This document shows positions 1 to 9,666 of a stretch of DNA of 64,000 nt, one piece after another. Source of the DNA: Burkholderia sp. GAS332 (lineage in GTDB: Bacteria > Pseudomonadota > Gammaproteobacteria > Burkholderiales > Burkholderiaceae). A model generated the notes under the pieces. It did not search any database. It was not told where the DNA came from and saw only the letters and a list, made by a program, of their open reading frames with translations. Where the stretch lies: the NCBI GenBank assembly GCA_900142905.1, contig FSRV01000002.1:3286001-3350000 (forward strand). The letters are read 5' to 3'. The translations under genes and the position numbers were made by a program. Every line of letters starts with the position of its first letter. Position 1 is the first letter of the stretch.

Positions 1-159
1 GTTAGTCCCGTCCGCTCAGGTGTCAAACGGCCAATTGCTGCATCCATCAAGCGATGTGCAGCCTGCAGCCTGATTGCGACGCAAGTCTGCCGATAGCCGT
101 TACCCAATGAGTTGGCAGTTCCCAGGAACCGTCGGAAGTTCGCTCAAATCAACTGACCA

Positions 160-2451
160 TCAGGCTGCCTGCAGCTTTGCGTGCTTGATTGGAAGCTGTC
201 GAATGCGCGGGCCGCCCGCAGCAAAAATAGCGTTGACGACGGCGGACATCGTCAACGGCACTGCCGTCTCGCCAAGCCCGTGCGGCGGCGTATCGCTTTT
301 CAGGAAATGAACATCGATCTTTGGCATCTGCGCGAGCCGAAGGACTGGGTAGTCGTTGAAGTTGGACTGTTCCACGCGCCCGCCGGCAATCGTTAGCTCT
401 GCAAACATGATGTCCGAAAGCGCGTAGGCCGCACCACCCTGTAATTGGGCCAGCGCCGCATCAGGGTTGATTACGGGGCCGCAATCGAGTGCTATCGTCA
501 GTTTCGTGACCGACACATTGCCATGTGTGTCAATGCGGACTTCGGCGATAGCAGCTGCTGCGGTTGCCTGGTCTTCTGGCCAGTAACTCATGTCATGCAC
601 GGCGATTCCCTTGCCGTGCCCTGAAGGGACAGGATTAGACCAACCCGCGATTTCGGCAACGGCAACAAGCACTCTGCGCTGCTTTATGACCCTGCTTACC
701 TCCAGCTCCCGCTTTTCAAAATCCTTGGGGACTTTATCCGGGTTCAACAGCGACAGCTGTACCTCATACGGATCCTTTCCCGCGGCATGGGCCAGTTCGT
801 CGATAAACGACATGTTCATCCACGTCTGCTGCGTAAAGGCCACACCGCGTTTCCACCCAAACGGCGGCGGCGTTTCGATCTGCTGGTAGTCGATGCGGAT
901 GTTGGGAAACGTCTGGACCATTCTCCCTGTTCCGTAGGTCTGGTCAGGCGCGCGGCCGCCGGCGGAATTCGACATCCAGCTCGTGATATTTCCGCTGGAA
1001 TCGAGGCCGCCTTTGAACCGCGTCACGGTGATCGGTGGGTTATAGCCGCGATGGAAACACTCTTCCCGGCTCCAGAGGAGTTTGACCGGCACTCCGGGCA
1101 TGGTCTTCGCAATCTGGACGGCCTGCCCGACAAAGTCGCTGTTGATGCGTCGTCCGAAAGCACCGCCGCATAACATCAGATTGAGACGTCCTTTCGAGGG
1201 CGGCAGCCCGGCATAGTGGCAGGCGATGCGTAGCGCCTCATCGGCGAACTGCGTACCGGTCCATACTTCCACGCTATCTGCAGTAACCAGCGCCGTGCAG
1301 TTCAGCGGCTCCATGGGCGCGTGTTCCGTGAACGGCACCCAATACTCCGCCTCGAGAACCTTATGCGCGCTTTTGAGCGCGCCAACAGCATCGCCCTGGA
1401 CGCGCACAGGCGGAAATGGCAGCGGCGGATGTTCAAGAGCATGCACAAGCTCGTGGGCAATCGTGGCAGTACTACTTTTCGCAAACCTGCCCTCGCTCCA
1501 CTCAATGGGCAATGTGCGCAACGCACGATTGGCCGTCCACCAGTCGTCGGCTACGACTGCGACGGCGTCGTCCATCCCGTAGTCGATACCCCAGCCGGCT
1601 TCAGCTTCGTTGAGGCCAGATTTTCCGGCGCTAATCTTGAGTACTTTGAGAATGCCGGCGTTCGCCGGGATCGCCTTTTCGTCGAAAGACTTCAGCCGCC
1701 CTCCGAATACCGGCGACTGTTGCACCGAGGCATATTTCATCCCGGGCAGCCGCACGTCGATTCCGTAAACGGCCGACCCGTCAATTTTTGACGGTATGTC
1801 TATACGCGGGACGCTCTTTCCAATGAAAGTCCAATCGACCGGGCGCTTCAGTTTCACAAGCTTCGGGTCCGGAATCGGCTTTTTCGCCGCAAGCGCGGCC
1901 AGCCGAGCATACTCAATCGATCTGCCGCCCACCTGGTCGATAACGCGTCCGTTCCTCGCGATGAGATGATCGACGGGCGTGCCCCATGCGTCCGCAGCAG
2001 CGGAAATCAACATCGCCCGAATCTGCGCGCCGGCCACACGCGTCGGCTCAAATAGCGATTCGATTCCAAGGCTGCTCAATGTGGCAGCCCACACGTAGAC
2101 ATTGTTTAAGGCAATGTTCACGCTCGGTTGGTAAAACTCCGTCCGCACGTCTTGCCACCGCACCTCGAGTTCTTCTCCGAGCATCTGCGCGACAGAGGTC
2201 AACGCGCCCTGGCCGAGCTCGGCCTGCGGCACCTTGATAAGGACAGAATTATCGGGGCGGATGACGACCCACACGCCAATAGCGACATCCGAGTCTGCCT
2301 TCGCGGCGGCCGCCCCGCGAGGTCCTGGACGCGGTGCGGCGGGCGCGGCACTCGCTTGCACGCCGAACGCAATGCCAACGGCGGACATCGCGGTTCCCAC
2401 CAGCAGTGCGCGGCGAGAGATTCTGATTTCCGACAGCTCAAACTTATCCAT
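160..2451 (-). CDS. Molybdopterin-binding aldehyde/isoquinoline oxidoreductase large subunit (IorB-like)
   Basis: Large Mo-cofactor subunit of the xanthine dehydrogenase/aldehyde oxidase superfamily in its IorB-like two-subunit form, 763 aa. The N-terminus has a twin-arginine pair (residues 13-14, RRALLVG) followed by a hydrophobic Ala-rich stretch, so Tat export to the periplasm is likely. A CGGAFGRR segment in the middle fits the Mo-pterin contact loop. GLGETAVP near the C-terminus carries the family's catalytic Glu at about residue 728. It overlaps the [2Fe-2S] subunit upstream by 8 nt, so the two are co-translated. The family hydroxylates N-heteroaromatics or oxidises aldehydes and usually passes electrons to a cytochrome, which I do not see nearby. 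The substrate cannot be read from the sequence; the neighbours suggest an aromatic or terpenoid aldehyde. The family call is secure, the substrate is not. Confidence 0.9.
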   Translation of the reverse strand: MDKFELSEIRISRRALLVGTAMSAVGIAFGVQASAAPAAPRPGPRGAAAAKADSDVAIGVWVVIRPDNSVLIKVPQAELGQGALTSVAQMLGEELEVRWQDVRTEFYQPSVNIALNNVYVWAATLSSLGIESLFEPTRVAGAQIRAMLISAAADAWGTPVDHLIARNGRVIDQVGGRSIEYARLAALAAKKPIPDPKLVKLKRPVDWTFIGKSVPRIDIPSKIDGSAVYGIDVRLPGMKYASVQQSPVFGGRLKSFDEKAIPANAGILKVLKISAGKSGLNEAEAGWGIDYGMDDAVAVVADDWWTANRALRTLPIEWSEGRFAKSSTATIAHELVHALEHPPLPFPPVRVQGDAVGALKSAHKVLEAEYWVPFTEHAPMEPLNCTALVTADSVEVWTGTQFADEALRIACHYAGLPPSKGRLNLMLCGGAFGRRINSDFVGQAVQIAKTMPGVPVKLLWSREECFHRGYNPPITVTRFKGGLDSSGNITSWMSNSAGGRAPDQTYGTGRMVQTFPNIRIDYQQIETPPPFGWKRGVAFTQQTWMNMSFIDELAHAAGKDPYEVQLSLLNPDKVPKDFEKRELEVSRVIKQRRVLVAVAEIAGWSNPVPSGHGKGIAVHDMSYWPEDQATAAAAIAEVRIDTHGNVSVTKLTIALDCGPVINPDAALAQLQGGAAYALSDIMFAELTIAGGRVEQSNFNDYPVLRLAQMPKIDVHFLKSDTPPHGLGETAVPLTMSAVVNAIFAAGGPRIRQLPIKHAKLQAA

Positions 2452-2905
2452 GATGCGCGTTCTTCACAGCAACCTGAATAGCGTCGCGAATTCGCTGGTA
2501 GGTTCCGCAGCGACAGATATTGGTAATGGACGCGTCGACTGCCTCCCGGCTTGGGTCAGGGTTGGATTCAAGCAGGGCCACGACCGCCATCACCATGCCG
2601 GACTGACAATAGCCGCATTGCGGTACGGCGCAGCTTTCCCACGCTTTCTGAACCGGATGAGACCTGTCCGGCGAAAGTGCTTCGATAGTCTTCACGTTCG
2701 CACCGGCCGCTGCCGCGAGCGGCACGACGCATGACCGGACGGCGGCGCCGTTCATGTGCACCGTACACGCGCCGCATTGAGCAATGCCGCAGCCAAATTT
2801 CGTCCCGGTCAATCCGAGTCGGTCGCGTATCACCCACAGCAGAGGCATCGCTTCGTCAGCATTCACATCAACGGACTTGCCGTTGACGTTGAGTCTCGTA
2901 CCCAT
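2444..2905 (-). CDS. [2Fe-2S] small subunit of the IorAB-type molybdenum hydroxylase
   Basis: Electron-transfer subunit partnering the adjacent Mo subunit, 153 aa, the usual length. The plant-type ferredoxin domain has cysteines at 39, 44, 47 and 59 (FGCGIAQCGACTVH...C). The second all-alpha [2Fe-2S] domain has cysteines at 97, 100, 131 and 133 (QCGYCQSG ... CRCGTY). All eight ligands are present, so the protein looks functional. There is no signal peptide; in this family the folded heterodimer is exported by the large subunit's Tat signal. The stop overlaps the start of the large-subunit gene. The 174 nt upstream, before the DUF1329 gene, show no clear promoter. Confidence 0.92.
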   Translation of the reverse strand: MGTRLNVNGKSVDVNADEAMPLLWVIRDRLGLTGTKFGCGIAQCGACTVHMNGAAVRSCVVPLAAAAGANVKTIEALSPDRSHPVQKAWESCAVPQCGYCQSGMVMAVVALLESNPDPSREAVDASITNICRCGTYQRIRDAIQVAVKNAHHG

Positions 2906-3079
2906 GTCACAACCCTCCGACTTCTGACCTACGGCTACCTGGCGAGAGGTGCATTGAATCCTTATCTCGTCGCGCCAATTCGAACCGCCGCTTCAATTGG
3001 CGACTCGCGCACCGGCGTGATATGCCAGCCGCGAGTTCCAGATCAATGACGGGTCATCTAGACCATGATGTACTGACTA

Positions 3080-4468
3080 TTACCGGTCACTTACCCGAGC
3101 CAGACCTTCGCTCGTAAAGAACGATTCGTTCTGGTTGGGGAGCGTGGGGGTCTGATAATAATGATAGTCCTTGCCCGTTCCGAAAATCAGCGAATCAGCC
3201 AGGTAGCGACCGCTCGTCAGGTCATACATAAGCGTCTGGGGCATGACGCAAGCTCCGCCAAGTTCCCAGGCGGGTGCGGTCGCCGACTCCTTCCATTTCC
3301 ATATTTTCCCTTGCGCGTCGTAGTCTTCTCCGCCCAGTGCGAGCCATGAGTCCTCGTCGAGGTAGAGCGTGCGCTTCGGATTCGAGTGCCGCATGCCCTC
3401 TTTCACCGTGCCTTCGATCATCCACACACGGTGCAGTTCATAACGACGGAAAGCGGGATTCACGTAGGACGCCTGCAGCGCTTCTGACATTGGCTTGCGG
3501 AAGTCAAACATTGCGAAGTCGTTGTAAAGCACGTACATCTCTTTCTTGCCTACAATTTTCCAGTCGAATCGGTCAGGCGCGCCAAAGAACACGTCCTGCT
3601 GGTCGACCTGATACTGATTCTCGAAGCCAATCGAAGGGGCATCGTAATCGTAGGCAGGCATGCGGCGCACACGACGCTGGCCCGTGAAGTAATAGTAGGA
3701 CTCGGTCGGCTTGTCGAAGTAAAAGCGCTGCATTGCAGCCTGCCCGGCGAGCGCCGCCGGCTGGATGTAGCCGAAGTACAGACCTTGGAACAACGACCCG
3801 TCTGCGGGATGGTTCTCGCCCTTGGCGCCATTCGGCCAATAGAACTGCAGGGTCCACCTGTATTCGATACCCGGATCGCCCGGGGTTTTCGCCGAGACGA
3901 ATGATAGGGCCGTGGGATACTCCGCCGCCACGCCCTGGTAACGGGTCAGGTGGTTCCAGACCGCCTGAATGCCGCTGGTGGGAATCGGAAACGGCACACC
4001 CGGAAGCGTCTCCCCACGCATCGTCCAGCCGTCCGGCCCGATCGTCGACGCCGAGCCGTTTTTCTTCGTATTCGCGGCGACGAAGTCTGGCAGCAAGCAA
4101 CTGCGATGCGTCGGATAGACGGGCATCGAATAGCCTTTATTCTGCTTGATCAGCTGGATCTCACCCGGAGCAAGCTTGTCGGCATACTTGTCGACGTTGC
4201 TGGCGTCGATAATGAAGAGCGGCTTCTCGTTTTTGTACTTGAAGTAGTCACCGCGGAACTTGCCGTAACTCCAGCCCGCAGACTCAGCGCTTTCGCCGGT
4301 CCATGCAGAGATGGTGCCGTCCTTGTTGCCCGCTTTCTCGGCGCCCGCTGGCGTCAATTCTTTACCCAGCTTATCGGCGTCCGCTTGCGAAGCCGAGAGC
4401 GCCGGTTGTGCAATCGCGCATGCCAGAGCCACCAGACACGCGATTTGACTTACTGCTTTCATTTCCAA
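3080..4468 (-). CDS. DUF1329 family periplasmic/outer-membrane-associated protein
   Basis: A 462-aa DUF1329 protein with a classical signal peptide (hydrophobic residues 5-24, cleavage after ALSA near 26), so it is exported. An AGGGAG-type ribosome binding site precedes the ATG. DUF1329 proteins resemble LolB-like lipid-binding folds and are usually encoded beside a DUF1302 protein, a YCF48-type propeller and an RND/MMPL exporter in loci for hydrophobic carbon sources. The propeller and exporter are present here at 9.7-13.0 kb, but no DUF1302 gene is in the window. The long upstream intergenic region contains a perfect TetR-like palindrome at 4771-4782, which could control this gene and the divergent TetR gene. 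The biochemical function is unknown. Confidence 0.85.
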   Translation of the reverse strand: MEMKAVSQIACLVALACAIAQPALSASQADADKLGKELTPAGAEKAGNKDGTISAWTGESAESAGWSYGKFRGDYFKYKNEKPLFIIDASNVDKYADKLAPGEIQLIKQNKGYSMPVYPTHRSCLLPDFVAANTKKNGSASTIGPDGWTMRGETLPGVPFPIPTSGIQAVWNHLTRYQGVAAEYPTALSFVSAKTPGDPGIEYRWTLQFYWPNGAKGENHPADGSLFQGLYFGYIQPAALAGQAAMQRFYFDKPTESYYYFTGQRRVRRMPAYDYDAPSIGFENQYQVDQQDVFFGAPDRFDWKIVGKKEMYVLYNDFAMFDFRKPMSEALQASYVNPAFRRYELHRVWMIEGTVKEGMRHSNPKRTLYLDEDSWLALGGEDYDAQGKIWKWKESATAPAWELGGACVMPQTLMYDLTSGRYLADSLIFGTGKDYHYYQTPTLPNQNESFFTSEGLARVSDR

Positions 4469-5056
4469 CTCCCTTGGGTTAACACTGTTTTCCGCGGTTC
4501 AACCACGAGACTTCGCTTTGGTTATGACTTGCTGCCGGAGGCGGGCGGATTTCGACGCGAGCATCCGAAGGAGCAACGCAGATTCCCATAGCAGTCCAAA
4601 CCTATCTGGATGCTCGACACCAATGCTCCGTGCGCTTGCCTGCTCATGGCATCGGCTTGCGCTCTGACGTGATCGCAGAGATGGCCTTATTAGCCCTCAC
4701 AACGCGCCTCGCGCTCACAACGATCCTGCCTCAGCGAACCGATAAACGGGTCAATGGACTTGTTTATATCAGTCACTTGACTTGCAATGTATAGCGTCAT
4801 TTTTAGCCCATCAATCCAGTATTAACCCTGGTCGTTGTTGACCATTCGGCTCAAATCTTCGTAGGAACGGGCCTTCTCGCAATTTTTCCAGGCAAAAATA
4901 AACACCGCAGAGTGAATTTCAGAGCACGCAGTGCAACCATAACCAAGTCAGATGTACGAATCACACAAGTCCGTTGTAAGATGTTGCCGTTGACCTCGCC
5001 AAAATTGCCGCGCCATGCAGCGGCGTGGCAGGTATTCCCTGATTACGGAACCCTCA
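4469..5056. other. Divergent intergenic region between the DUF1329 gene and the TetR gene
   Basis: This 588-nt stretch holds no convincing gene. It is more AT-rich than its surroundings. The only structured element I see is the 12-bp palindrome at 4771-4782 with an AT-rich flank, consistent with a shared control region for the two divergent genes. Short open frames here lack ribosome binding sites and resemble no protein family. Confidence 0.5.
4771..4782. promoter_or_regulatory. Candidate TetR operator (AGTCA-CT-TGACT)
   Basis: Perfect 5-bp inverted repeat AGTCA/TGACT with a 2-nt centre, in the control region between the DUF1329 gene and the TetR gene. A near-identical site (GGTCATGTGACT) lies at 13603-13614 beside the paralogous TetR pseudogene, and a half-matching site lies at 13796-13807. 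Recurrence next to both TetR copies supports an operator role. This is inference from position and symmetry. Confidence 0.5.
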
Positions 5057-5707
5057 ATGCAACGGCTGACTTTCGAAACTGGGGCACTTTTGCCCGAAGA
5101 CCTGATGAGTACGACTCAGCAGCGCAAGCGCGGGCACAAGTTGGCAACGATTCTGGAAGACTCGCGCAAGCTGATGCAGCGTGATGGCTACGCAGCCTTT
5201 ACGCTCAGGAAGGCCGCAGCGGAGGCGGGTGTCCCGCTGGGCACGCTGCAGCACTATTTCCCCACGCGCGAAGTTTTGCTGAAGACCGTCATCCATCAAA
5301 CGTTGAAACAGTTCAACGACGAATATCATTTGATCGCGCGGTCTGGCGGCGGCGCCGCTGATCGGCTGACGCAGTTGATTTCGAAGATTCTGACGGAGGT
5401 GCGCGACACCGAGACCCGTCTATTCATGCTGGAGGTGGCGGCGCTTGCCAATCACGAAGACTTCGCGACCGAAGCGTTAGCCGAGTGCTATCAGGACTAC
5501 ATTGGCATCTTTGCGAGCCTCGTCGCGGAAATCAATCCGAACCTTAGCAAGAAGGAGAGTCATATACGGGCTGTCCTCATCGTGTCGCAACTCGAGGGCC
5601 TCCTTGTGGTGCTGAACAGTGGCAACGTTAACCCGAGCATCGACGGGCAGGCGCTGGACCATGCAGTTCATGTCGTGGTGAATTCGCTCAGTACCGCCGG
5701 CAACTGA
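5057..5707 (+). CDS. TetR/AcrR family transcriptional regulator
   Basis: A 216-aa TetR-family regulator. The N-terminal HTH ends in the family signature AGVPLGTLQHYFPTRE, followed by a helical ligand-binding domain of normal length. I chose ATG 5057 over the upstream ATG at 5015 and the internal one at 5105. The reason is that the frameshifted paralogue at 13911 begins with the same kind of sequence (MQ-x-x-x-FETG), so homology extends to this Met; a CGGA sequence lies 8 nt upstream. It probably represses the surrounding catabolic/export genes through the AGTCANNTGACT site. A strong hairpin at 5726-5755 follows the stop. Confidence 0.9.
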   Translation: MQRLTFETGALLPEDLMSTTQQRKRGHKLATILEDSRKLMQRDGYAAFTLRKAAAEAGVPLGTLQHYFPTREVLLKTVIHQTLKQFNDEYHLIARSGGGAADRLTQLISKILTEVRDTETRLFMLEVAALANHEDFATEALAECYQDYIGIFASLVAEINPNLSKKESHIRAVLIVSQLEGLLVVLNSGNVNPSIDGQALDHAVHVVVNSLSTAGN

Positions 5708-5725
5708 ACAGATCAATTACATCCA

Positions 5726-5755
5726 CGGCACGAGCGCTGACATGCGCTCGTGCCG
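5726..5755. terminator. Hairpin between convergent TetR and hydrolase genes
   Basis: Perfect 12-bp inverted repeat (arms CGGCACGAGCGC and GCGCTCGTGCCG, 6-nt loop) between the end of the TetR gene and the end of the convergent hydrolase gene. The position suits a bidirectional terminator, but there is no U-tract on either side, so intrinsic termination is uncertain. Confidence 0.5.
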
Positions 5756-5904
5756 CAGCCAATCACGAGGCTCGTGATAATCGCACACGTTGCGCGACCA
5801 CCAGGAGCGCCCTTCGCCGCGCTACCGTGGACGAATTTCAACGCGCGCTCTGGCGCATCAAGTAAGCGTTTCCCGCAAGTAACCCGCAGACTGCTGAGCG
5901 ACGC

Positions 5905-6822
5905 TCAAACTGTTCGAGCGAGCCAGTCAATGATTGCGTCTGCAATCCGGTCGTTATTGCGTTCCGACATCATCATGTGGCCGTTGCCGCGAATTCCGAG
6001 TTGAGGCAGGTCGAGCAGTGCGACGTTCGCACCACGCGACTCGAGGTATTCGGTCGCACGAAGATTCATCTCGCGCATCCACGTCGCTTCCGAGATCACC
6101 ATTGCGATTGGGGGACCGTAAGGGTTACTCGATCCGGCACACGTCGCGGCGCAAAGTCCGTAATCAAACCGGCCCAGCGGATGTTCAAGACCCGGCGCGC
6201 CGAGCGGCTCCGCTGCAACGACTGCTTTGACCTGTTTTCCACCGATCGCGCTTAAAGCCCAACCGCACGGACCACCCGCTGAATGGGAAATCAGCACAGT
6301 ATCTCCGACCAGTTGAAAAAGCTCGGGAGCAATTGCCTCCACGTGACGCTGGCTGCTTTCAAGGGTCGTCGCCATGGGGCCCTGACTGGCCATGAACCGG
6401 TCGGCCGCGCGCGGTTCTTCGATTGGCCACTGATCGTGTCTCCCGGCTTCGTCCCACAGCAAATGCTTTGACGGCTCCACGAAGCGTGGGACAAGCGCTT
6501 CGTACGCGGGCACAGGAAGCGCCGGGCCGAGTACCTCGGCGTTCCAGTGACTTCGTCCATGACCGGGTCTATCCAGCACGTAGACGGGGTACCCCGCCCG
6601 GAAAAACGAATGAACCCAACCGGGCCGGTTATCCGGCGTTCGTAGAAATTCGGCCCCCTGGCCACCTCCCCCATGCACGAACGTCACTGAGATCTGCTTC
6701 GCCTCTGAAGGGATAAACCACTCGACGTAGGCTGAAATACCCGGGTATCGACGCCCGTTGATCGACCGGGAAGGCGTCGTCAGAAAACGCCCCCCAAAGT
6801 CGCTCAGTTCATATTTGATCAT
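5905..6822 (-). CDS. Alpha/beta hydrolase fold esterase/lipase-like enzyme
   Basis: A 305-aa alpha/beta hydrolase. Visible features are the oxyanion-hole segment FVHGGGGQG, the DRPGHGRS strand-turn typical of lipase/esterase members, a nucleophile elbow SHSAGG with Ser as the catalytic residue, and a C-terminal GNGHMMM with the likely catalytic His. The open frame runs upstream to 7071, but those 83 codons are out-of-frame monooxygenase sequence. ATG 6822 lies just after the monooxygenase stop and starts a protein-like sequence (MIKYELSDFGG). It is the last gene of the exporter-propeller-ALDH-monooxygenase-hydrolase operon. It probably hydrolyses an ester or lactone; the substrate is unknown. 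Confidence 0.85.
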   Translation of the reverse strand: MIKYELSDFGGRFLTTPSRSINGRRYPGISAYVEWFIPSEAKQISVTFVHGGGGQGAEFLRTPDNRPGWVHSFFRAGYPVYVLDRPGHGRSHWNAEVLGPALPVPAYEALVPRFVEPSKHLLWDEAGRHDQWPIEEPRAADRFMASQGPMATTLESSQRHVEAIAPELFQLVGDTVLISHSAGGPCGWALSAIGGKQVKAVVAAEPLGAPGLEHPLGRFDYGLCAATCAGSSNPYGPPIAMVISEATWMREMNLRATEYLESRGANVALLDLPQLGIRGNGHMMMSERNNDRIADAIIDWLARTV

Positions 6823-6829
6823 CGGATTC

Positions 6830-8005
6830 TCAGAAGACCGTACGCATCTGCTCGTGGAAGAGCATGGCTTCGCGCATCTTGTTCCGGTCGTTCGAAATGG
6901 AGCGAGCCCATTCAATCCATTCAGTGCGCTGCTGGCCCGGGAGCAGGTGATACAGCGTGCGCAAGTTGTTCGATGCTCTCGGCGAAACAAGTTCGATGAA
7001 TTTCTTGCGACGGTCGCGCTCGTAGAATTCAAGAATCTCGTCGTCTGCGCCATCCAGTAGCACTCGTCCAAGCGCCTCGACCAGAGCGAAGCAGTCGAAC
7101 ATACCGCCCGTCAGCCCAAGGCCGCCCGTGGGGTTGGTCACATGCGCGGCGTCGCCGACGAGCAACACCCGACCGTGCCGCATCCTGTCGGTCACACGTT
7201 GATGCATCCGGTACGGCGTGTACGCAACGAGTTCATAAGGGTTGTCTTTGGGCAGAAGCTTCTCGAACATTGCGCCAATTCGCTGCTCCAATCCTTCAAT
7301 CGGAAGTTCGGGGTCTTCCACAAACGTGACGCGCCAGAAATCGTCAGCGTCGATCGCGCAGATAACCGAACCGCAAACCGGGTCCATCTGCATGGTGGCG
7401 TTGCTGTAACCGAGGCTCGCGAGGTCGGTACGAATATTCGTGGCGATATAGCGTTCGGGCCATGTAATGCCGAAAAACTGCATCTTCAGAATATCGCGGC
7501 GAACCGTGCTGCGGGCGCCATCCGCGCCCACCAGCCAGTCGGCTTCGATGTCGAACGCCTCGCCTCTGCACTCCGCCTTTACCGTGACACCGTTATGGGT
7601 ATCGATGCATGCCGAGACCGATGTCGAATACCGGATGTCCACGTTCGGAAGCTTGCTGAGGTGCTGCACGACAATTGCCGAAAGCTTGTCCTGACCCAGG
7701 TGCAGCGCATGGGGAAACTCGACGGCTCCATCAATCGCGCTGAGGTCCCAACGAATCATCTCGCCCGTTTCATGGATACGCCACGCAAAATCCTGGCGCA
7801 AAAACCCAGCCGATACGCAGTCTTCAAGAACACCGAGATCGCGAAGGTGAGGCAGCACTGAACAGTGATAGACGAGCGCCCGCGGGCTGTCGTTCGGTTT
7901 TTCCCCGGCCTCGAGCACCGTCACACGAACACCCCGGCGCGCGAGCCCTAGCGCGGTGAGCAGGCCAGTCGGGCCACCGCCGACGACGACTACGTGATTT
8001 GTCAT
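6830..8005 (-). CDS. FAD-dependent aromatic-ring monooxygenase (class A flavoprotein)
   Basis: A 391-aa class A flavoprotein monooxygenase of the PHBH/MhpA group. It has the N-terminal dinucleotide motif VVGGGPTG, the ADGARS (DG) motif that contacts FAD and NAD(P)H, and the GDAAH (GD) motif binding the FAD ribityl chain. The order and length are normal for single-component hydroxylases. An AAGGATTGAG ribosome binding site precedes the ATG. Such enzymes ortho-hydroxylate phenolic or aromatic acids. The gene ends 7 nt before the hydrolase gene, so the two probably act in sequence. Downstream substrate identity is not readable. Confidence 0.88.
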   Translation of the reverse strand: MTNHVVVVGGGPTGLLTALGLARRGVRVTVLEAGEKPNDSPRALVYHCSVLPHLRDLGVLEDCVSAGFLRQDFAWRIHETGEMIRWDLSAIDGAVEFPHALHLGQDKLSAIVVQHLSKLPNVDIRYSTSVSACIDTHNGVTVKAECRGEAFDIEADWLVGADGARSTVRRDILKMQFFGITWPERYIATNIRTDLASLGYSNATMQMDPVCGSVICAIDADDFWRVTFVEDPELPIEGLEQRIGAMFEKLLPKDNPYELVAYTPYRMHQRVTDRMRHGRVLLVGDAAHVTNPTGGLGLTGGMFDCFALVEALGRVLLDGADDEILEFYERDRRKKFIELVSPRASNNLRTLYHLLPGQQRTEWIEWARSISNDRNKMREAMLFHEQMRTVF

Positions 8006-8181
8006 CTCAATCCTTCGTTACCTTGTCTTTATTACCGAGGCTGCTCGAGCGCTGCCTGAATGAGGCGTTCGATGCGCGGCCCCCAATGCGGCGTTCGCCG
8101 AACGCGCATAGGAAATGGTAGGGCAGCTTGCTTCGCGTTCTCAGGTTGTAAGCGGCCAATACAACGTGTCAGTGACTCCGT

Positions 8182-9639
8182 TCAAGCGAGAGAAAAATGC
8201 TCGTCAACGCCGAGGATTGCCTTGGTCTCAAGGAATTCCTCGATGCCCCATGCACCCCACTCCCGCCCGTTTCCAGACTGCTTGTAACCACCCCACGGCG
8301 CCTGGAAGTCGACCGGTGCGCCATTGAGGTGAACCATGCCGGTTCTGAGCTTTGCAGCGACTGCCGCGGCTTTTGCCTTATCCGCCCCATAGACGTAGCC
8401 TGACAGGCCGAACGGCGAGTCGTTGGCGATTTCGACCGCGTCCGTCACATCCTCGTATGGAATGATGACGAGGACCGGGCCAAAGATTTCCTCCCGGGCA
8501 ATCGTCATGCGATTGTTCACGCGGCTGAACACCGTAGGTTGGACGTAGAAGCCCTTGGGGCAGTTATCAGGCCGCTGCGTCCCGCCATAGACAAGCTTGG
8601 CGCCTTCCTGTTGTCCGCTCGCGATCATCGAGAGCACTTTCCTGAACTGCCGCTCGTTGGCGATCGGCCCCATCGTCGTGCGCGGGTCGCCGGGGTCACC
8701 CACTACGATCATCGCGCACGCCTTCTGCGCGATGCGTTCGACTTCCTCGATGCTATCCTTCGGCACCAGCATTCGCGACGGTGCCACGCACGTCTGTCCC
8801 GAGTTGTACATCATCGTCAGAACACCATGCATCACCGCTTCATCCAGATTGGCGCCGGGCAAAATAATGTTCGCGGATTTGCCGCCCAATTCAAGCGAGA
8901 CCCGCTTCGCGGTTGGCGCGGCTGCACGCGTCACCTGCTCACCGGCCATGTTCGAACCCGTCAGCGAAACCATGTCGACCAAAGGATGCGACGAGAGAGT
9001 TCCGCCGAGTCGTGCGCCCTCCCCTTGCACCGAGTTGAAAACGCCGGCCGGAACACCCGCTTCGTGCAGCACTTCCGCGAGGACAGTGGCAGAGTACGGC
9101 GCAGCCTGGCTCGGTTTCAACACCATAGTGCAGCCGGCGATGAGCGCCGGTGCCACCTTGCAGGCCACCTGGTTCATGGGCCAGTTCCACGGTGTGATTA
9201 AGGCACACACGCCGATGGGCTCGCGTACGATAAATGCCGTGTCTTGCTGATAGCGGAAATGCAAACGCTCCGCCGCTTCAACCGCGGCACGGAAGTGCCC
9301 GAGGCCCGAGGGCGCCTGCGCAGCGCGGGAGACATACTCGCGTGGCGCGCCCATCTCCGCGGTAATGGCATCCACGAAGTCATTCATCCGGCGCTCATAA
9401 ACTGAACAGACCTGCTCAACGAGTTCATTTCGCTCGCTTTGTTTCCAGCTCGCGAATGACGGGAACGCACGGTGTGCGGCCCGCACGGCCAGGTCGATGT
9501 CTTCGGCAGAGCCGAGCGCAATTTTGTCGGTCGGCTCACCCGTCGCGGGGTTGATGACCTCACCGAACTGTTCGTGGGTGACAGGGCCTTGCCACCTCCC
9601 GTCGATGTAAAACTGTTGAAGATGAGATTTCTCAAACAT
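8182..9639 (-). CDS. NAD(P)+-dependent aldehyde dehydrogenase
   Basis: A 485-aa aldehyde dehydrogenase of the classical superfamily. The general-base Glu lies in LELGGKSAN and the nucleophilic Cys in SGQTCVAPSR, preceded by the LTGSNMAGE cofactor loop and followed by EEIFGPVL. A GGAGG sequence sits just upstream of the ATG. In this operon it is the obvious candidate to oxidise an aldehyde formed by upstream steps, or to work beside the IorAB oxidoreductase. A 176-nt gap separates it from the monooxygenase gene downstream, so an internal promoter is possible. The substrate is unknown. Confidence 0.92.
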   Translation of the reverse strand: MFEKSHLQQFYIDGRWQGPVTHEQFGEVINPATGEPTDKIALGSAEDIDLAVRAAHRAFPSFASWKQSERNELVEQVCSVYERRMNDFVDAITAEMGAPREYVSRAAQAPSGLGHFRAAVEAAERLHFRYQQDTAFIVREPIGVCALITPWNWPMNQVACKVAPALIAGCTMVLKPSQAAPYSATVLAEVLHEAGVPAGVFNSVQGEGARLGGTLSSHPLVDMVSLTGSNMAGEQVTRAAAPTAKRVSLELGGKSANIILPGANLDEAVMHGVLTMMYNSGQTCVAPSRMLVPKDSIEEVERIAQKACAMIVVGDPGDPRTTMGPIANERQFRKVLSMIASGQQEGAKLVYGGTQRPDNCPKGFYVQPTVFSRVNNRMTIAREEIFGPVLVIIPYEDVTDAVEIANDSPFGLSGYVYGADKAKAAAVAAKLRTGMVHLNGAPVDFQAPWGGYKQSGNGREWGAWGIEEFLETKAILGVDEHFSLA

Positions 9640-9666
9640 GGCTTACGCCTCCGTATCGTGTTCTGT

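Noticed and set aside
6823..7071. Upstream extension of the hydrolase frame into the monooxygenase gene
   Set aside because: The 83 extra codons are Ser/Arg/Cys-rich and overlap an intact gene out of frame; ATG 6822 fits the family.
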